A stretch of 62,229 bases of DNA from JAEUIG01 sp046349775 (lineage in GTDB: Bacteria > Planctomycetota > Planctomycetia > Planctomycetales > Planctomycetaceae), in the NCBI GenBank assembly GCA_046349775.1, contig JAXMBS010000033.1, forward strand, positions 1-62,229. The letters are read 5' to 3'. A program made the position numbers and the translations under genes. Under the pieces are notes generated by a model. The model was not told where the DNA came from, ran no database searches, and saw only the letters and a program-made list of their open reading frames with translations. Below are positions 8,832 to 22,046 of the stretch, piece after piece. Each line of letters begins with the position of its first letter. Position 1 is the stretch's first letter.

Positions 8832-10115
8832 ATGAGACGTCGAGTCGTCGTGACGGGCATGGGGTGCGTGACCCCCATCGGCAATACTGTGGAATCCATG
8901 TGGCAGTCCCTCCAGGAGGGACGCAGCGGCATCGACAAGATCACGCACTTCGACGCCTCGAGTTTCCCGACGAAGTTCGCGGCCGAAATCAAGGGCTTCA
9001 ATCTGGCGGACTACGTCAACGCGCCGGAGCGGTTTGAATATGCCGGGCATAACATCCGCTACGCCATCGGAGCCGCCACTCAGGCCGTGAAAGACGCCGG
9101 TCTCGATTCGGGAGATCACGATCCGGCGCGGTTCGGCGTGTACCTGGGCGCTGGAGAAGGGCAGCAGGATTTCTTCTTATTCATGAAGCTGATCGCCGAA
9201 GCCTCGCGTGATGGCAACTTCGACGTCGGCGAGTTCACGCGGCTGGGACTGGAAAAACTGAACCCGCGGTTCGAGATGGAGCAGGAGCCGAACATGCCGG
9301 CCGGGCACCTGGCCAGCCTGTTCAACGCCCAGGGACCGAACCTGAATTGCCTCACGGCCTGCGCGGCCTCCAGCCAGGCGATCGGCGAGGCGACCGAGAT
9401 CATTCGTCTCGGCGAGGCCGACGTGATGCTGTCCGGCGGCGCCCACAGCATGATCCACCCGTTCGGGCTGACGGGATTCAATTTGCTCACGGCGCTCTCC
9501 ACGCATAACGAAGATCCGCAGCGCGCATCACGGCCGTTTGACAAGAATCGGGACGGCTTCGTCCTCGGCGAAGGCGCCGGCATGCTGATTCTCGAAGAGT
9601 TGGAGCATGCGCGGCGTCGCGGCGCCAAGATCCACGGCGAGGTGGTCGGCTACGGGTCGACCGCCGACGCTTATCGCATCACCGACATCCATCCCGAAGG
9701 CCGCGGCGCCACCGGCTGCATCAACATGGCGCTCGCGGATGCGAAGCTGAACCCCGAGGACGTCCAGTACATCAACGCCCACGGCACCAGCACCGAGGTC
9801 AACGACAAGGTGGAGACGGCCGCCATCAGGCAGGCGTTCGGTGCACAGGCCTACAAAACGCCGGTCTCCAGCACCAAGAGCATGATGGGGCACCTGATTG
9901 CCGCTGCCGGCAGTGCCGAGGCGATCGTCTGCCTGCTGGCGATCCGTGACGGGATCCTGCCCCCCACGACAAACTACGAAGAGCCCGATCCGGAATGCGA
10001 TCTGGATTACATTCCGAACGCCGCCCGCAAGGCGCCCGTCCGCAATGCCTTGTCCAACAGCTTCGGCTTCGGCGGCCAGAATATTTCGCTGGTGTTCTCG
10101 GCATTCCAGGCGTGA
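8832..10115 (+). CDS. fabF: beta-ketoacyl-ACP synthase II (KAS II)
   Basis: Condenses malonyl-ACP with acyl-ACP in fatty acid elongation. Thiolase fold with the Cys-His-His triad visible: C177 in LTACAASSQ, the first His in NAHGTSTEVND, and the second in KSMMGHLIAAAGS. The N-terminus MRRRVVVTGMGCVTPIG is typical. 427 residues, slightly longer than the usual 411-413, because the segment before the active-site strand (about residues 112-165) is extended. A GTG at 8829 precedes the ATG, but AGGAG at 8822-8826 is placed properly only for ATG 8832. No acpP is adjacent, so it is a stand-alone synthase gene; very secure at family level. Confidence 0.93.
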   Translation: MRRRVVVTGMGCVTPIGNTVESMWQSLQEGRSGIDKITHFDASSFPTKFAAEIKGFNLADYVNAPERFEYAGHNIRYAIGAATQAVKDAGLDSGDHDPARFGVYLGAGEGQQDFFLFMKLIAEASRDGNFDVGEFTRLGLEKLNPRFEMEQEPNMPAGHLASLFNAQGPNLNCLTACAASSQAIGEATEIIRLGEADVMLSGGAHSMIHPFGLTGFNLLTALSTHNEDPQRASRPFDKNRDGFVLGEGAGMLILEELEHARRRGAKIHGEVVGYGSTADAYRITDIHPEGRGATGCINMALADAKLNPEDVQYINAHGTSTEVNDKVETAAIRQAFGAQAYKTPVSSTKSMMGHLIAAAGSAEAIVCLLAIRDGILPPTTNYEEPDPECDLDYIPNAARKAPVRNALSNSFGFGGQNISLVFSAFQA

Positions 10116-10141
10116 CTCGTCCGGGGCCGGCGTAGAATTGA

Positions 10142-10166
10142 GGCGGCGGAGTTCGGCCCCGCCGCC
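10142..10166 (+). terminator. GC-rich hairpin after fabF
   Basis: ggcggcgg pairs with ccgccgcc around a 9-base loop, 26 bases after the fabF stop. There is no T-run, so an intrinsic terminator is only possible. Confidence 0.3.
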
Positions 10167-10214
10167 GGTAACCCACCAAGACAGGACCTAGACCGATTCG
10201 GAGCCGATTGTCCC

Positions 10215-10610
10215 GTGTCGTCGACCGCTCAACGCGCATTCCGATTGCTGATTGCCGACGACGACGCGGGGTTCCGCGAGACCGTCCAGGAAATCCTCGC
10301 GCCCGGATACGAGACGATCGCCGTGGACTCGGGCGAAGCGGTGATTGACGTCGTCCGCCAGACATCCGTGCATCTGATCCTGACCGACGAGCACATGCAC
10401 CAGCTCGGCGGCGTCGAGACGGTGTCGATCGTGCGGACGATTCGTGCCGACCTCCCGTGCATCCTGATTACGTCTGACATGACCGAAGACTTGCAGCGGC
10501 GGGCCGAATTGATTCGGATTTACGCCGTGCTCCGCAAGCCTCCGCATCCGCAGCGGTTGCTGCAGACGGTTGAGGACGCCCTGATTGAGACCTATTCGGC
10601 CAGCGCCTGA
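10215..10610 (+). CDS. stand-alone response-regulator receiver protein
   Basis: 131 residues from a GTG start; a single CheY-like receiver with no output domain. The acidic pocket is ADDD (15-17), the phospho-accepting aspartate is D58 in ILTDEHM, the switch Ser/Thr position is S87 in LITSDM, and the conserved lysine is K108 in LRKPPHP. All residues needed for phosphorylation are present, so it should be an active CheY/Spo0F-type relay protein. No histidine kinase is adjacent, so the partner is unknown. It stands alone between fabF and the small basic protein. Confidence 0.88.
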   Translation: MSSTAQRAFRLLIADDDAGFRETVQEILAPGYETIAVDSGEAVIDVVRQTSVHLILTDEHMHQLGGVETVSIVRTIRADLPCILITSDMTEDLQRRAELIRIYAVLRKPPHPQRLLQTVEDALIETYSASA

Positions 10611-10721
10611 CGGAGCGGGCGTCGGCAAATCGCTCTGGCACGGCTCACGGCCAATTGATACTTTCCCGCCCCGTCGCCGTTCCCTGTTGTGCGGCGCCTC
10701 CCCGATTTCGACGACACTGAC

Positions 10722-10871
10722 GTGACTGGCTACACCGTACATACCGGCACTTCCAAAAAGTTCGCATCCGGCTGGGATCGAGTCTTCTCGGGAAAGCCGA
10801 AAGCCAAGGCTGCAGGCAAGGCGTCCTCGAAGCGCGCTTCGCAGACGACAAAACGCCGCAAAAAGTCGTGA
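10722..10871 (+). CDS. small basic protein, Lys/Ala-rich tail
   Basis: 49 residues from GTG 10722. A conserved-looking head, TGYTVHTGTSKKFASGWDRVFSG, leads into a Lys/Ala/Ser/Arg-rich tail that ends TTKRRKKS. I recall similar short proteins with a 'YTVHTG...FxxGWDxIFS' head in other planctomycetes, but this is from memory and unverified. The frame is open back to 10689, but the head matches better from 10722; no Shine-Dalgarno site is visible. The charge suggests nucleic-acid binding, which is inference. An acidic mini-protein follows after 74 bases. Confidence 0.55.
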   Translation: MTGYTVHTGTSKKFASGWDRVFSGKPKAKAAGKASSKRASQTTKRRKKS

Positions 10872-10945
10872 TCCGGACGCGAATGCCGGCGGCTTGCACC
10901 GCCGTCGAAATCTCCCTTAATCGCAGCATGCAAGGAGGCATGTTC

Positions 10946-11179
10946 ATGAACGATCAACTTCCCGAAGACGATGACCTCGTGGACGCGGCGTCCCTGAGCG
11001 ACGCCGATGACGATTTTGAAGAGATTTCCAGCGACGAGGTCGATCGGGTCGTCGAAGCGCTGGATGCCCTGGCGGCGACTTCGGAGAGCGAAAACATTCG
11101 CTTTTTCCTGGAAGAAGCATCGATGAAGATCTACCTGCTGGTGTATGGCGACGAAGAACCGCACGCCGAGGCCGCCTGA
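10946..11179 (+). CDS. small acidic protein
   Basis: 77 residues. The start is set by a strong AAGGAGG site (10932-10938) seven bases before ATG 10946; an ATG at 10940 is too close to it. The N-terminal half is extremely acidic (LPEDDDLVDAA...DADDDFEE), followed by an amphipathic helical part (VDRVVEALDALAATS) and ENIRFFLEEASMKIYLLVYG. No family recognised; function unknown. It follows the small basic protein and is closed by a good terminator, so the two may be co-transcribed. The excellent ribosome-binding site argues that it is expressed. Confidence 0.65.
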   Translation: MNDQLPEDDDLVDAASLSDADDDFEEISSDEVDRVVEALDALAATSESENIRFFLEEASMKIYLLVYGDEEPHAEAA

Positions 11180-11218
11180 GACCCGGAATTCAGTCAGTCG
11201 AATCGCAAGTTGTATCCA

Positions 11219-11252
11219 CCCCGGAGGGCACTCAGCCCTGCCGGGGTTTTCT
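11219..11252 (+). terminator. Rho-independent terminator
   Basis: Stem ccccggagggc (11219-11229) pairs with gccctgccgggg (11235-11246), with one bulge, followed directly by TTTTCTG. It lies 40 bases after the acidic-protein stop and is the clearest plus-strand intrinsic terminator in this part. Confidence 0.8.
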
Positions 11253-11286
11253 GTTGCGCCGTCAAGTTGCTCAGGTTCTCCTGACC

Positions 11287-11343
11287 AGCCGCGCCCGTCA
11301 GGAAGCGGTCCGAGCCTCGCAGCGCTCCCTTACGGTCGCGGCT
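11287..11343. repeat. dispersed repeat R3, copy 1
   Basis: Begins AGCCGCGCCCGTCAGGAAGC and ends GCTCCCTTACGGTCGCGGCT. The two ends are near inverted complements, so the element can fold into a stem-loop. A second copy is at 21818-21873. It occupies the gap 11253-11504 upstream of the LysR gene, where nothing else was recognised. Confidence 0.75.
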
Positions 11344-11504
11344 AGTAGAAAGCGCCACGACGCTCGCCCCACGAGTCACCCTGGAAATCTGGGGAGAAGA
11401 ACCGGGCCGATCGTTGACCACTGAAGTCGTGCGGGGTAGACTCTCGATCAGTTTTCTCAATAGTTCTCTGGTCCCTCCATTAGCTCTTTTGATTGACTGC
11501 TGCC

Positions 11505-12440
11505 GTGCATCTGCGGAACGTCGAGATTTTCTGTGACACCGTCGTCCACCGGAGCTTTTCCAAAGCGGCCGGCGCGCGGGGGATCTCACAGCCGGCGGTC
11601 AGCCAGGCCATTCAGCAACTGGAAGAGCGGTTGGGACTTACGCTGATTGATCGATCGAAGAGGCCGCTGGAACTCACACCGGCCGGACATGTCTATTACG
11701 ACGGTTGCCGCAAGCTGCTCGACGACTTCCGCGAGGTCGAAGAGCGCGTGCAGGAGCTCAATGGCCGTGTGATCGGGAGAATCCGGATTGCGGCCATCTA
11801 CTCGATCGGACTCCTGCAGATGTCCGAGTACGTGCAGGAATTCGAGTCCCGCCATCCGGAAGTCGACCTGCGGGTCGAGTATCTGCACCCGGACGAAGTC
11901 TATTCACGGGTGCGGCGCGACGAAGCGGACTTCGGCCTCGTGTCGTTTCCCAGGGACGGCGGCGACGTGGCCAGCATTCCCTGGCAGCACCAGGAAATGG
12001 GACTGGTCGTGCCGCCGCGGCATCCGCTGGCAGGTCAGGCGCTGCGCAAGCTCGCCGACTTGCAGGGGGCACGGTTCGTCGGCTTCACTCCGGACCTCAC
12101 GATCCGCCGTGAAACCGATCGCCTGCTGAAGAAGCACCGCGTCAGCGTCGAACTCGTGCACGAGTTCGACAACATCGAGAACATCAAGCGGGCCGTCGAG
12201 ATCGGCGCCGGCGCGGCGATTCTGCCGCTGGCGACCGTGCGTCGAGAAGTCGACTCCGGGCTGCTGGTGGCGGTGCATTTCCAGGATGTGCAGTTCGTCC
12301 GGCCGCTCGGGATTATTCATAAACGGCATAAACACCTGTCGATGGCGGCCGAGCGCTTTGTGCAACTGCTGTGCGAAGAACTCGGTTCGGAGAGCCCCGC
12401 GACGAGCGGTGGTCGGAAACCCACGGCGGCGACGGCGTAA
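11505..12440 (+). CDS. LysR-family transcriptional regulator
   Basis: 311 residues, typical length. The N-terminal winged helix-turn-helix reads HLRNVEIFCDTVVHRSFSKAA then ISQPAVSQAIQQLEERLG and LTPAG. The C-terminal part is the LysR substrate-binding (periplasmic-binding-like) domain with two lobes. GTG at 11505 gives the usual LysR N-terminus; a TTG at 11493 is also in frame. It lies 143 bases upstream of gltB on the same strand, not divergent as in the classical arrangement. Control of glutamate synthase, as for B. subtilis GltC, is a natural guess from position only. The co-inducer is unknown. Confidence 0.9.
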   Translation: MHLRNVEIFCDTVVHRSFSKAAGARGISQPAVSQAIQQLEERLGLTLIDRSKRPLELTPAGHVYYDGCRKLLDDFREVEERVQELNGRVIGRIRIAAIYSIGLLQMSEYVQEFESRHPEVDLRVEYLHPDEVYSRVRRDEADFGLVSFPRDGGDVASIPWQHQEMGLVVPPRHPLAGQALRKLADLQGARFVGFTPDLTIRRETDRLLKKHRVSVELVHEFDNIENIKRAVEIGAGAAILPLATVRREVDSGLLVAVHFQDVQFVRPLGIIHKRHKHLSMAAERFVQLLCEELGSESPATSGGRKPTAATA

Positions 12441-12583
12441 ACGCCGAACCAGCCGGCCGACTTCTCGGTCCTGGCTCGGCGAAAGTTCCAGCAGCCGGAA
12501 ACCGTCCGGCCCCGAGTAACACGATTTTCGCAGTCGTAGCTCGCTGCGAGCGAGATTGATCAGAGTCCTTAAGGAGCATGACC

Positions 12584-17257
<4,674 letters not shown>

Positions 17258-17689
17258 ACCGGCGAAAGACGCGAAATCAGCGAAAAAAACTGGTCGCCAG
17301 ATGTGCGGAGCTCATCTGCAAAGACGAATCGTACGCGATCATGGGGGCATGTTTTGAGGTCTACAAAGTCGTCGGCTGCGGCTTCGTGGAGCCTGTTTAT
17401 CAGAAGTGTCTGGAGTTCGAGCTTCGGCAAGCGCGGTATTCCTGCAATTCCGAAAGCCGAAGTTGGAGATTCATCACAAAGGGACGCCTCTCGATCTGCA
17501 CTACGAACCTGACTTTGTATGTTTTGGAAAATCATTCTCGAAATTAAAGCTGTTTCAGGCTTGGACGATGCGTTTCGATCGCAAGTGCACAATTATCTGA
17601 AAGCCACCGGATTCGAACTGGGCCTGCTGGTGAATTTCGGAGCTCACCCCAAACTTCAACACGAGCGAATTGTGCGATCAAGAACCTGA
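17258..17689 (+). pseudogene. decayed GxxExxY-family gene
   Basis: The translation is recognisable as a GxxExxY protein, a small family with a PD-(D/E)XK-like core, but it is spread over three frames. Frame 1 has ESYAIMGACFEVYKVVGCGFVEPVYQ; another has RGIPAIP; frame 3 has LEIHHKGTPLDLHYEPDFVCFGK (17447-17530 region). The last frame has ILEIKAVSGLDDAF and LLVNFGAHPKLQHERIV before TGA 17687-17689. At least two frameshifts are needed, near 17440 and 17530. Its 5' end overlaps the gltB stop. The family often sits as an orphan between unrelated genes; here it separates the two glutamate synthase subunits. An assembly error is less likely with several shifts, but not excluded. Confidence 0.8.
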
Positions 17690-17772
17690 ATTCCTCGGAC
17701 GTTCGCCGCTTCCTTTTTCGCGACTTTCGCTTTTTTCGCGGTTGTTTGTTTCAGTGTTCCAGAGCGTGTGTC

Positions 17773-19320
17773 ATGGGTAAGCCGACCGGTTTCAAAGAGT
17801 TTCCCCGCCAGACTTCGCCTGAGCGCGAGCCCGTAGAGCGGCTGCGCGACTGGAACGAGTTCGCCGAAAAGCTCCCGGTCGTCGCATTGCGCGACCAGGG
17901 GGCACGTTGCATGGATTGCGGCATCCCCTTCTGCCACACCGGCGACATCATGGCCGGCATGGCGGCCGGGTGCCCGTTGCACAACCTCATCCCGGAATGG
18001 AACGATCTCGTCTATCACGACCAGTGGGAAGAGGCCCTCGACCGGCTCCACAAAACCAATAACTTTCCGGAGTTCACCGGCCGCGTCTGCCCGGCGCCGT
18101 GCGAAGGCTCCTGTGTGCTGGGCCTCATTGAACCGCCGGTTGCCATCAAGCAGATTGAAAAGTCGATTGTCGACCGCGGATTCAAGGAGGGCTGGGTGCA
18201 GCCCCTTCCGCCACAGCAGCGTACGGGCAAGAAGATTGCCGTCGTCGGCTCCGGTCCCGCCGGCCTCGCCGCCGCCGCGCAGCTCAATCATGCCGGGCAT
18301 TCCGTCACCGTCTTCGAGCGCGCCGATCGCATCGGCGGCCTCTTGATGTACGGCATCCCCAACATGAAACTGGAGAAGTGGATCGTGGACCGTCGCGTGC
18401 AGCTCCTGCGCGACGAGGGGGTCGCGTTCGTGACCGGCTGCGAGATCGGGAAAGATAAACCGGCGGGCGAACTGCAATCCGAGTTCGACGCCATCCTGCT
18501 CTGCACGGGGGCCACGCGTCCGCGCGACCTGCCGATCCCCGGCCGCGAACTCAGCGGCGTCCATTTTGCTATGGAGTTCCTGACGGCCAACACCAAGTCG
18601 CTGCTCGACCGCTTCGGCAGCGGCCCGTTCGACACCAACGGCCGGGCGATCAGATTTCCGACCGGCAAGGAGCCAGGCGAGTTCCTGTCGGCCGCCGGCA
18701 AGCATGTGATCGTGATCGGCGGCGGCGACACGGGCAACGACTGCCTGGGGACGAGCCTGCGTCACGGCTGCAAGAGCCTCACGAACTTCGAGATCGTGCC
18801 GCGGCCCCCCGAGCAGCGCGCCGCCGGTAATCCCTGGCCGCAGTGGCCGCGCATCTTCCGCGTGGATTATGGCCACGCCGAAGGGGAACGGGTTCACGGT
18901 CGCGACCCGCGCGAATTCTCCATCGAAACCGTCGAGTTCCTGGGAGACTCCGCCGGCAAGGTCCGCGCGCTCAAGACGATGCAGGTCGACTGGAGCAAGC
19001 CCGCGACCGGTGGCGCGCCGTTTACGAAAGTCGCAGGCTCCGAGCGGGAGTGGCCCGCCGACCTGGTCCTTCTGGCACTGGGCTTCCTCGGCCCGGAGCA
19101 TCCGGTGGCAGACCAGCTCGGCGTCAAGATTCGCGAGGGCCGCGGCGCCATGAGCTGGTACGAAGGGGACTACGGCCGCTATGCGACGAACGTCCCGAAC
19201 GTGTTCGTCGCCGGCGATTGCCGTCGCGGTCAGAGCCTGGTCGTCTGGGCCATCAACGAAGGCCGCGAAGCCGCCCGCGAGTGTGACCGCTTCCTGATGG
19301 GTGTGACGCAGTTGGCCTGA
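17773..19320 (+). CDS. gltD: glutamate synthase, small subunit
   Basis: NADPH-dependent FAD protein that passes electrons through iron-sulfur clusters to GltB. 515 residues. The N-terminal cluster domain has CMDCGIPFC (C46, C49, C54), a CPLHN, and CPAPCEGSC (C106, C110, C114). The FAD site is VVGSGPAGLAAA and the NADPH site VIGGGDTGNDC; the C-terminal GDCRRGQSLVVWAI closes the FAD fold. ATG 17773 (MGKPTGFKEF) is the family start; the frame runs slightly further upstream. Separated from gltB by about 500 bases of decayed GxxExxY gene. It may still be read from the gltB promoter. Confidence 0.95.
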   Translation: MGKPTGFKEFPRQTSPEREPVERLRDWNEFAEKLPVVALRDQGARCMDCGIPFCHTGDIMAGMAAGCPLHNLIPEWNDLVYHDQWEEALDRLHKTNNFPEFTGRVCPAPCEGSCVLGLIEPPVAIKQIEKSIVDRGFKEGWVQPLPPQQRTGKKIAVVGSGPAGLAAAAQLNHAGHSVTVFERADRIGGLLMYGIPNMKLEKWIVDRRVQLLRDEGVAFVTGCEIGKDKPAGELQSEFDAILLCTGATRPRDLPIPGRELSGVHFAMEFLTANTKSLLDRFGSGPFDTNGRAIRFPTGKEPGEFLSAAGKHVIVIGGGDTGNDCLGTSLRHGCKSLTNFEIVPRPPEQRAAGNPWPQWPRIFRVDYGHAEGERVHGRDPREFSIETVEFLGDSAGKVRALKTMQVDWSKPATGGAPFTKVAGSEREWPADLVLLALGFLGPEHPVADQLGVKIREGRGAMSWYEGDYGRYATNVPNVFVAGDCRRGQSLVVWAINEGREAARECDRFLMGVTQLA

Positions 19321-19566
19321 TACGTGCGATTGCCAATCTGCAATACGAAATCACAAATCGCGAGCCGATTGCGTATTTCGTATCGTGAACTCCGCGACAG
19401 CAAACACGCAGCGCGCGTCCGAATGGAGGTCCTCGGTCCATTTCGCGCACCCCGCGGGCTGATGCGGATTGCATGAGATACTCAGCAGTCCGTGGAACAC
19501 TCTCCGTATTCGCCGGCCCGGACCGGTCAGTCCGGCCCGACACCACAAATTCTTTCGCGTCGCGGC

Positions 19567-21444
19567 TCACACGGCTGGGACATCCTGGCACATCGCCGCT
19601 TGCCGCCTTACCGGGCGAACTGAAGGCCGATGCTCAACTGGCTCATCAGGAACGTGTGGTAATTGATTGACGACGACGGGAACTCCACAGGCCGCCACTG
19701 GATCGAGTCCGCCGCATTGGCCACCCAGCCGACCGCCGTGAGATTGTAGCCGAACGTCAACTGGCGTCGTCGGGCTGGGCTCATCTTCCGCAGTCCCAGG
19801 AATGTGTCGAAGACGTCTAACTGGCAATTGACGCCCAGGTTGACCATCGGCGACACGTGGATATGGTTTTCCTGGCTGTTTGAAGTTCGTGTTGTTGGCG
19901 AACATGTCGAGTGCTGGACTGAAATTGCCCAACCCAAACGGATCCTGAGAGTTGTAGTAGTACGCGTTGCCAATCCCGTACCCCTGGATCTTTGACTGTT
20001 CAAAGTTGGCGAGCAGGCCGGCAGATCCCGTCCACCACATGCTGAACAGGCCCTTGCCTTCGCCGAGGTCGCCGCGGAGCCCGATCTCCGGGCCGGCCAG
20101 ATGGCTCGTAACGGTCGAATTCAGGACCGATTCCAGCATCGGATACAACGGGCCGACAATATCCGTCGGCCGGAACGTGCTGCCGCCGGACGTGCCGCCG
20201 CCGGTACCGCCGCCGGTACCGCCCGCATCGACCTGGTATCCGAACCCGCTGTCCAGACCCCGGAACCCGAACCGGTCGTCAATAAACTGGTACCGCACGC
20301 CGGTGAACGCTTTGATGCTCGCGTGCGGCCGGTGATACAGCTCGCCCAGATAGTAGTTCACGTTGCCGCCGCCCGTGTTCACATGCGTGTCGACATGCCA
20401 CAGTAAGTCATACCGCGCGATAGTACCCGTGATTCCTGTGCCGAGTGTGCCCGGAAACAATACTGGTGCTCCGCCGATTCCGTCATTCCAGATCGGGTTG
20501 TTATCGATCAGCGGCAGGAAGCCGGTCCGCATGGACAGCAGGAATGCGCCAGGCGCGCCTTGGATATCTCCGATCAATCCGGTGGTGTCGAAGCCGGCGA
20601 TCATGTTCTGCGTGATGGGCACGCCATTGACGTTGTCCTGGCCATACTGAACCTGATCGCTCGCGGTGAACGCCCACCACGTTTCTGCGGACCAGCCAGT
20701 GCCGTCTCCGTTAAAGAAGCCGCCCCGAAGCCGCATGCCGTTTGACGACATCGGATTGTCGAGGATGCTCGTGCTCCTCTGGATCGGGAACAGATATGTT
20801 GAAGCACCTCCGGTGCCGGTAATCAGCGTTTCGGTCGTGAGGTCCGTACGCTGGACGATCTCCGACCAGACGCCGGGCCCGACCCAGAACAAGTTTGCGG
20901 TTGCCGTTCCAGTCCCGCCCCCCGTGCCGCCACCGCTCGTACTCCCGGAGCCGACGGGCAGACCCGGCGGATTCGTCAGCGTCCAGGTGTTGATGGCAGG
21001 TGGTTCATGGGAAAGCCGATCGAGCGGAATCAGCGGCGAACCGATCCGTGAGGAGCCCGGTCCGGAAAGATTGCTGTGCAGGTATTCGGTCGTGAACCAG
21101 TATTGCCGCTTGTTCTGCAGGATCCGGTTGACCCAGTTGCCGTTCGTCTGAAACGTCTGGCTCTGCAAAACGCTCGGAGGGAGCTGCGCCCCCATGGCCG
21201 GGTACGGCAGCGAGTTCGCGGCTGCCGGCGGCGGCAGCGGGTTCGTGGTTGAGAATTGCGGCTGGAACACTCCGGGATTCATCGGAGTCTGTGCCAGGTA
21301 GGGGTCAGGATACCCCCCGCTGTTGACGAATCCACCCCCGGGCAAAGAGGTGTACGCCGGAGCCGGCTGAGCAAAGGTCGTGCTGCTCACGACCAGTGGC
21401 CCCAGCAGGCTCAACAGTGCCGTCGCCCAGTGTTGCATCCGCAT
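19567..21444 (-). CDS. BBP7-type beta-barrel outer-membrane protein, frameshifted near 3' end
   Basis: Signal peptide (MRMQHWATALLSLLGPLVVSS... cleaved near FAQ), then Pro/Gly-rich linker and a long beta-rich body resembling the planctomycete 'putative beta barrel porin-7' (BBP7) family. Typical features are YWFTTEYLHS, MRLRGGFFNGDGTGWSAE and a repeated GRYDLLW/NYYLGELYH style. Two GTGGG low-complexity inserts lie mid-protein. Near 19870-19880 the frame changes. In the current frame the protein ends in Arg/Pro/Val-rich nonsense at 19567. In the neighbouring frame (stop 19608) the sequence continues sensibly as NHIHVSPMVNLGVN ... FGYNLTAVGWVANAADSI ... SQLSIGLQFAR. A 4-base CCAG duplication (cagCCAGgaa) explains the shift. 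Confidence 0.75.
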   Translation of the reverse strand: MRMQHWATALLSLLGPLVVSSTTFAQPAPAYTSLPGGGFVNSGGYPDPYLAQTPMNPGVFQPQFSTTNPLPPPAAANSLPYPAMGAQLPPSVLQSQTFQTNGNWVNRILQNKRQYWFTTEYLHSNLSGPGSSRIGSPLIPLDRLSHEPPAINTWTLTNPPGLPVGSGSTSGGGTGGGTGTATANLFWVGPGVWSEIVQRTDLTTETLITGTGGASTYLFPIQRSTSILDNPMSSNGMRLRGGFFNGDGTGWSAETWWAFTASDQVQYGQDNVNGVPITQNMIAGFDTTGLIGDIQGAPGAFLLSMRTGFLPLIDNNPIWNDGIGGAPVLFPGTLGTGITGTIARYDLLWHVDTHVNTGGGNVNYYLGELYHRPHASIKAFTGVRYQFIDDRFGFRGLDSGFGYQVDAGGTGGGTGGGTSGGSTFRPTDIVGPLYPMLESVLNSTVTSHLAGPEIGLRGDLGEGKGLFSMWWTGSAGLLANFEQSKIQGYGIGNAYYYNSQDPFGLGNFSPALDMFANNTNFKQPGKPYPRVADGQPGRQLPVRRLRHIPGTAEDEPSPTTPVDVRLQSHGGRLGGQCGGLDPVAACGVPVVVNQLPHVPDEPVEHRPSVRPVRRQAAMCQDVPAV

Positions 21445-22046
21445 CAGTGCGTCCTTGACTATTGGTCCCGGACTTCTCACGGCGAGGGCTCGAGGACGGG
21501 CCCCGATCGCCTGTGCCCGGGAAGGTCATTCACGCTGTATCGTTCGGTCATAACCTGCGCCGTTCCATGGGAATGAGGGCGCAGGAGGACGGACCTTGCG
21601 GTATGTATCGGTTCCCCGGTTTGGCAATCTGTATCGATTGTTGCAGTGCTGCGGGATTTTCGGATCGTTCCACGGGCGCCGGTTATGCCGGAATTGCGCA
21701 TTCTGCCGGCGACGCCCGGCCACCCGCTCCGGGAACCTAACCGCCGTTCCCGCCTGTGGTTCCAGCAGACTAGCGGCGCCCCTCAGGAAGCGACGCAGCG
21801 CGCAAATCGATACGACGAGCCGCGCCCGTCAGGAAGCGACGCCGCGCCGATTCGCTCCCTGACGGTCGCGGCTGGTAGGCTTCAATGCACCGGCACATTC
21901 GGCCGATCTCCCAACGCCGGCTCCTGGCCGCCGCTGCCTGCCACTCCGGCAGTTGACACCCCTCCCATTGACCGCACAATAAAGTCATCTGCGGGCGAGT
22001 TGCCGTTATTGCCAGTCCCTACTTGCTACCCCCAACTCCCAAGCGC
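21445..22046. other. intergenic region with repeat R3
   Basis: About 600 bases between the divergent BBP7 and FHA genes. It contains the R3 element (21818-21873, with a partial unit from about 21770) and no credible gene. Promoters for both flanking genes should lie here; none was convincing. Confidence 0.5.
21818..21873. repeat. dispersed repeat R3, copy 2
   Basis: Begins with the same AGCCGCGCCCGTCAGGAAGC as 11287 and ends GCTCCCTGACGGTCGCGGCT. A partial extra unit (gcggcgcccctcaggaagcg) lies just before it at about 21774-21792. Confidence 0.75.

Noticed and set aside
10215..11250. Receiver plus two mini-proteins as a complete signalling or toxin-antitoxin system
   Set aside because: No kinase, no output domain and no known toxin fold; kept only as separate genes and a low-scored pairing idea.
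20160..20240. Tandem ccgccggtacc units as a DNA repeat array
   Set aside because: Only a Gly/Thr-rich low-complexity insert inside the BBP7 protein; few units.
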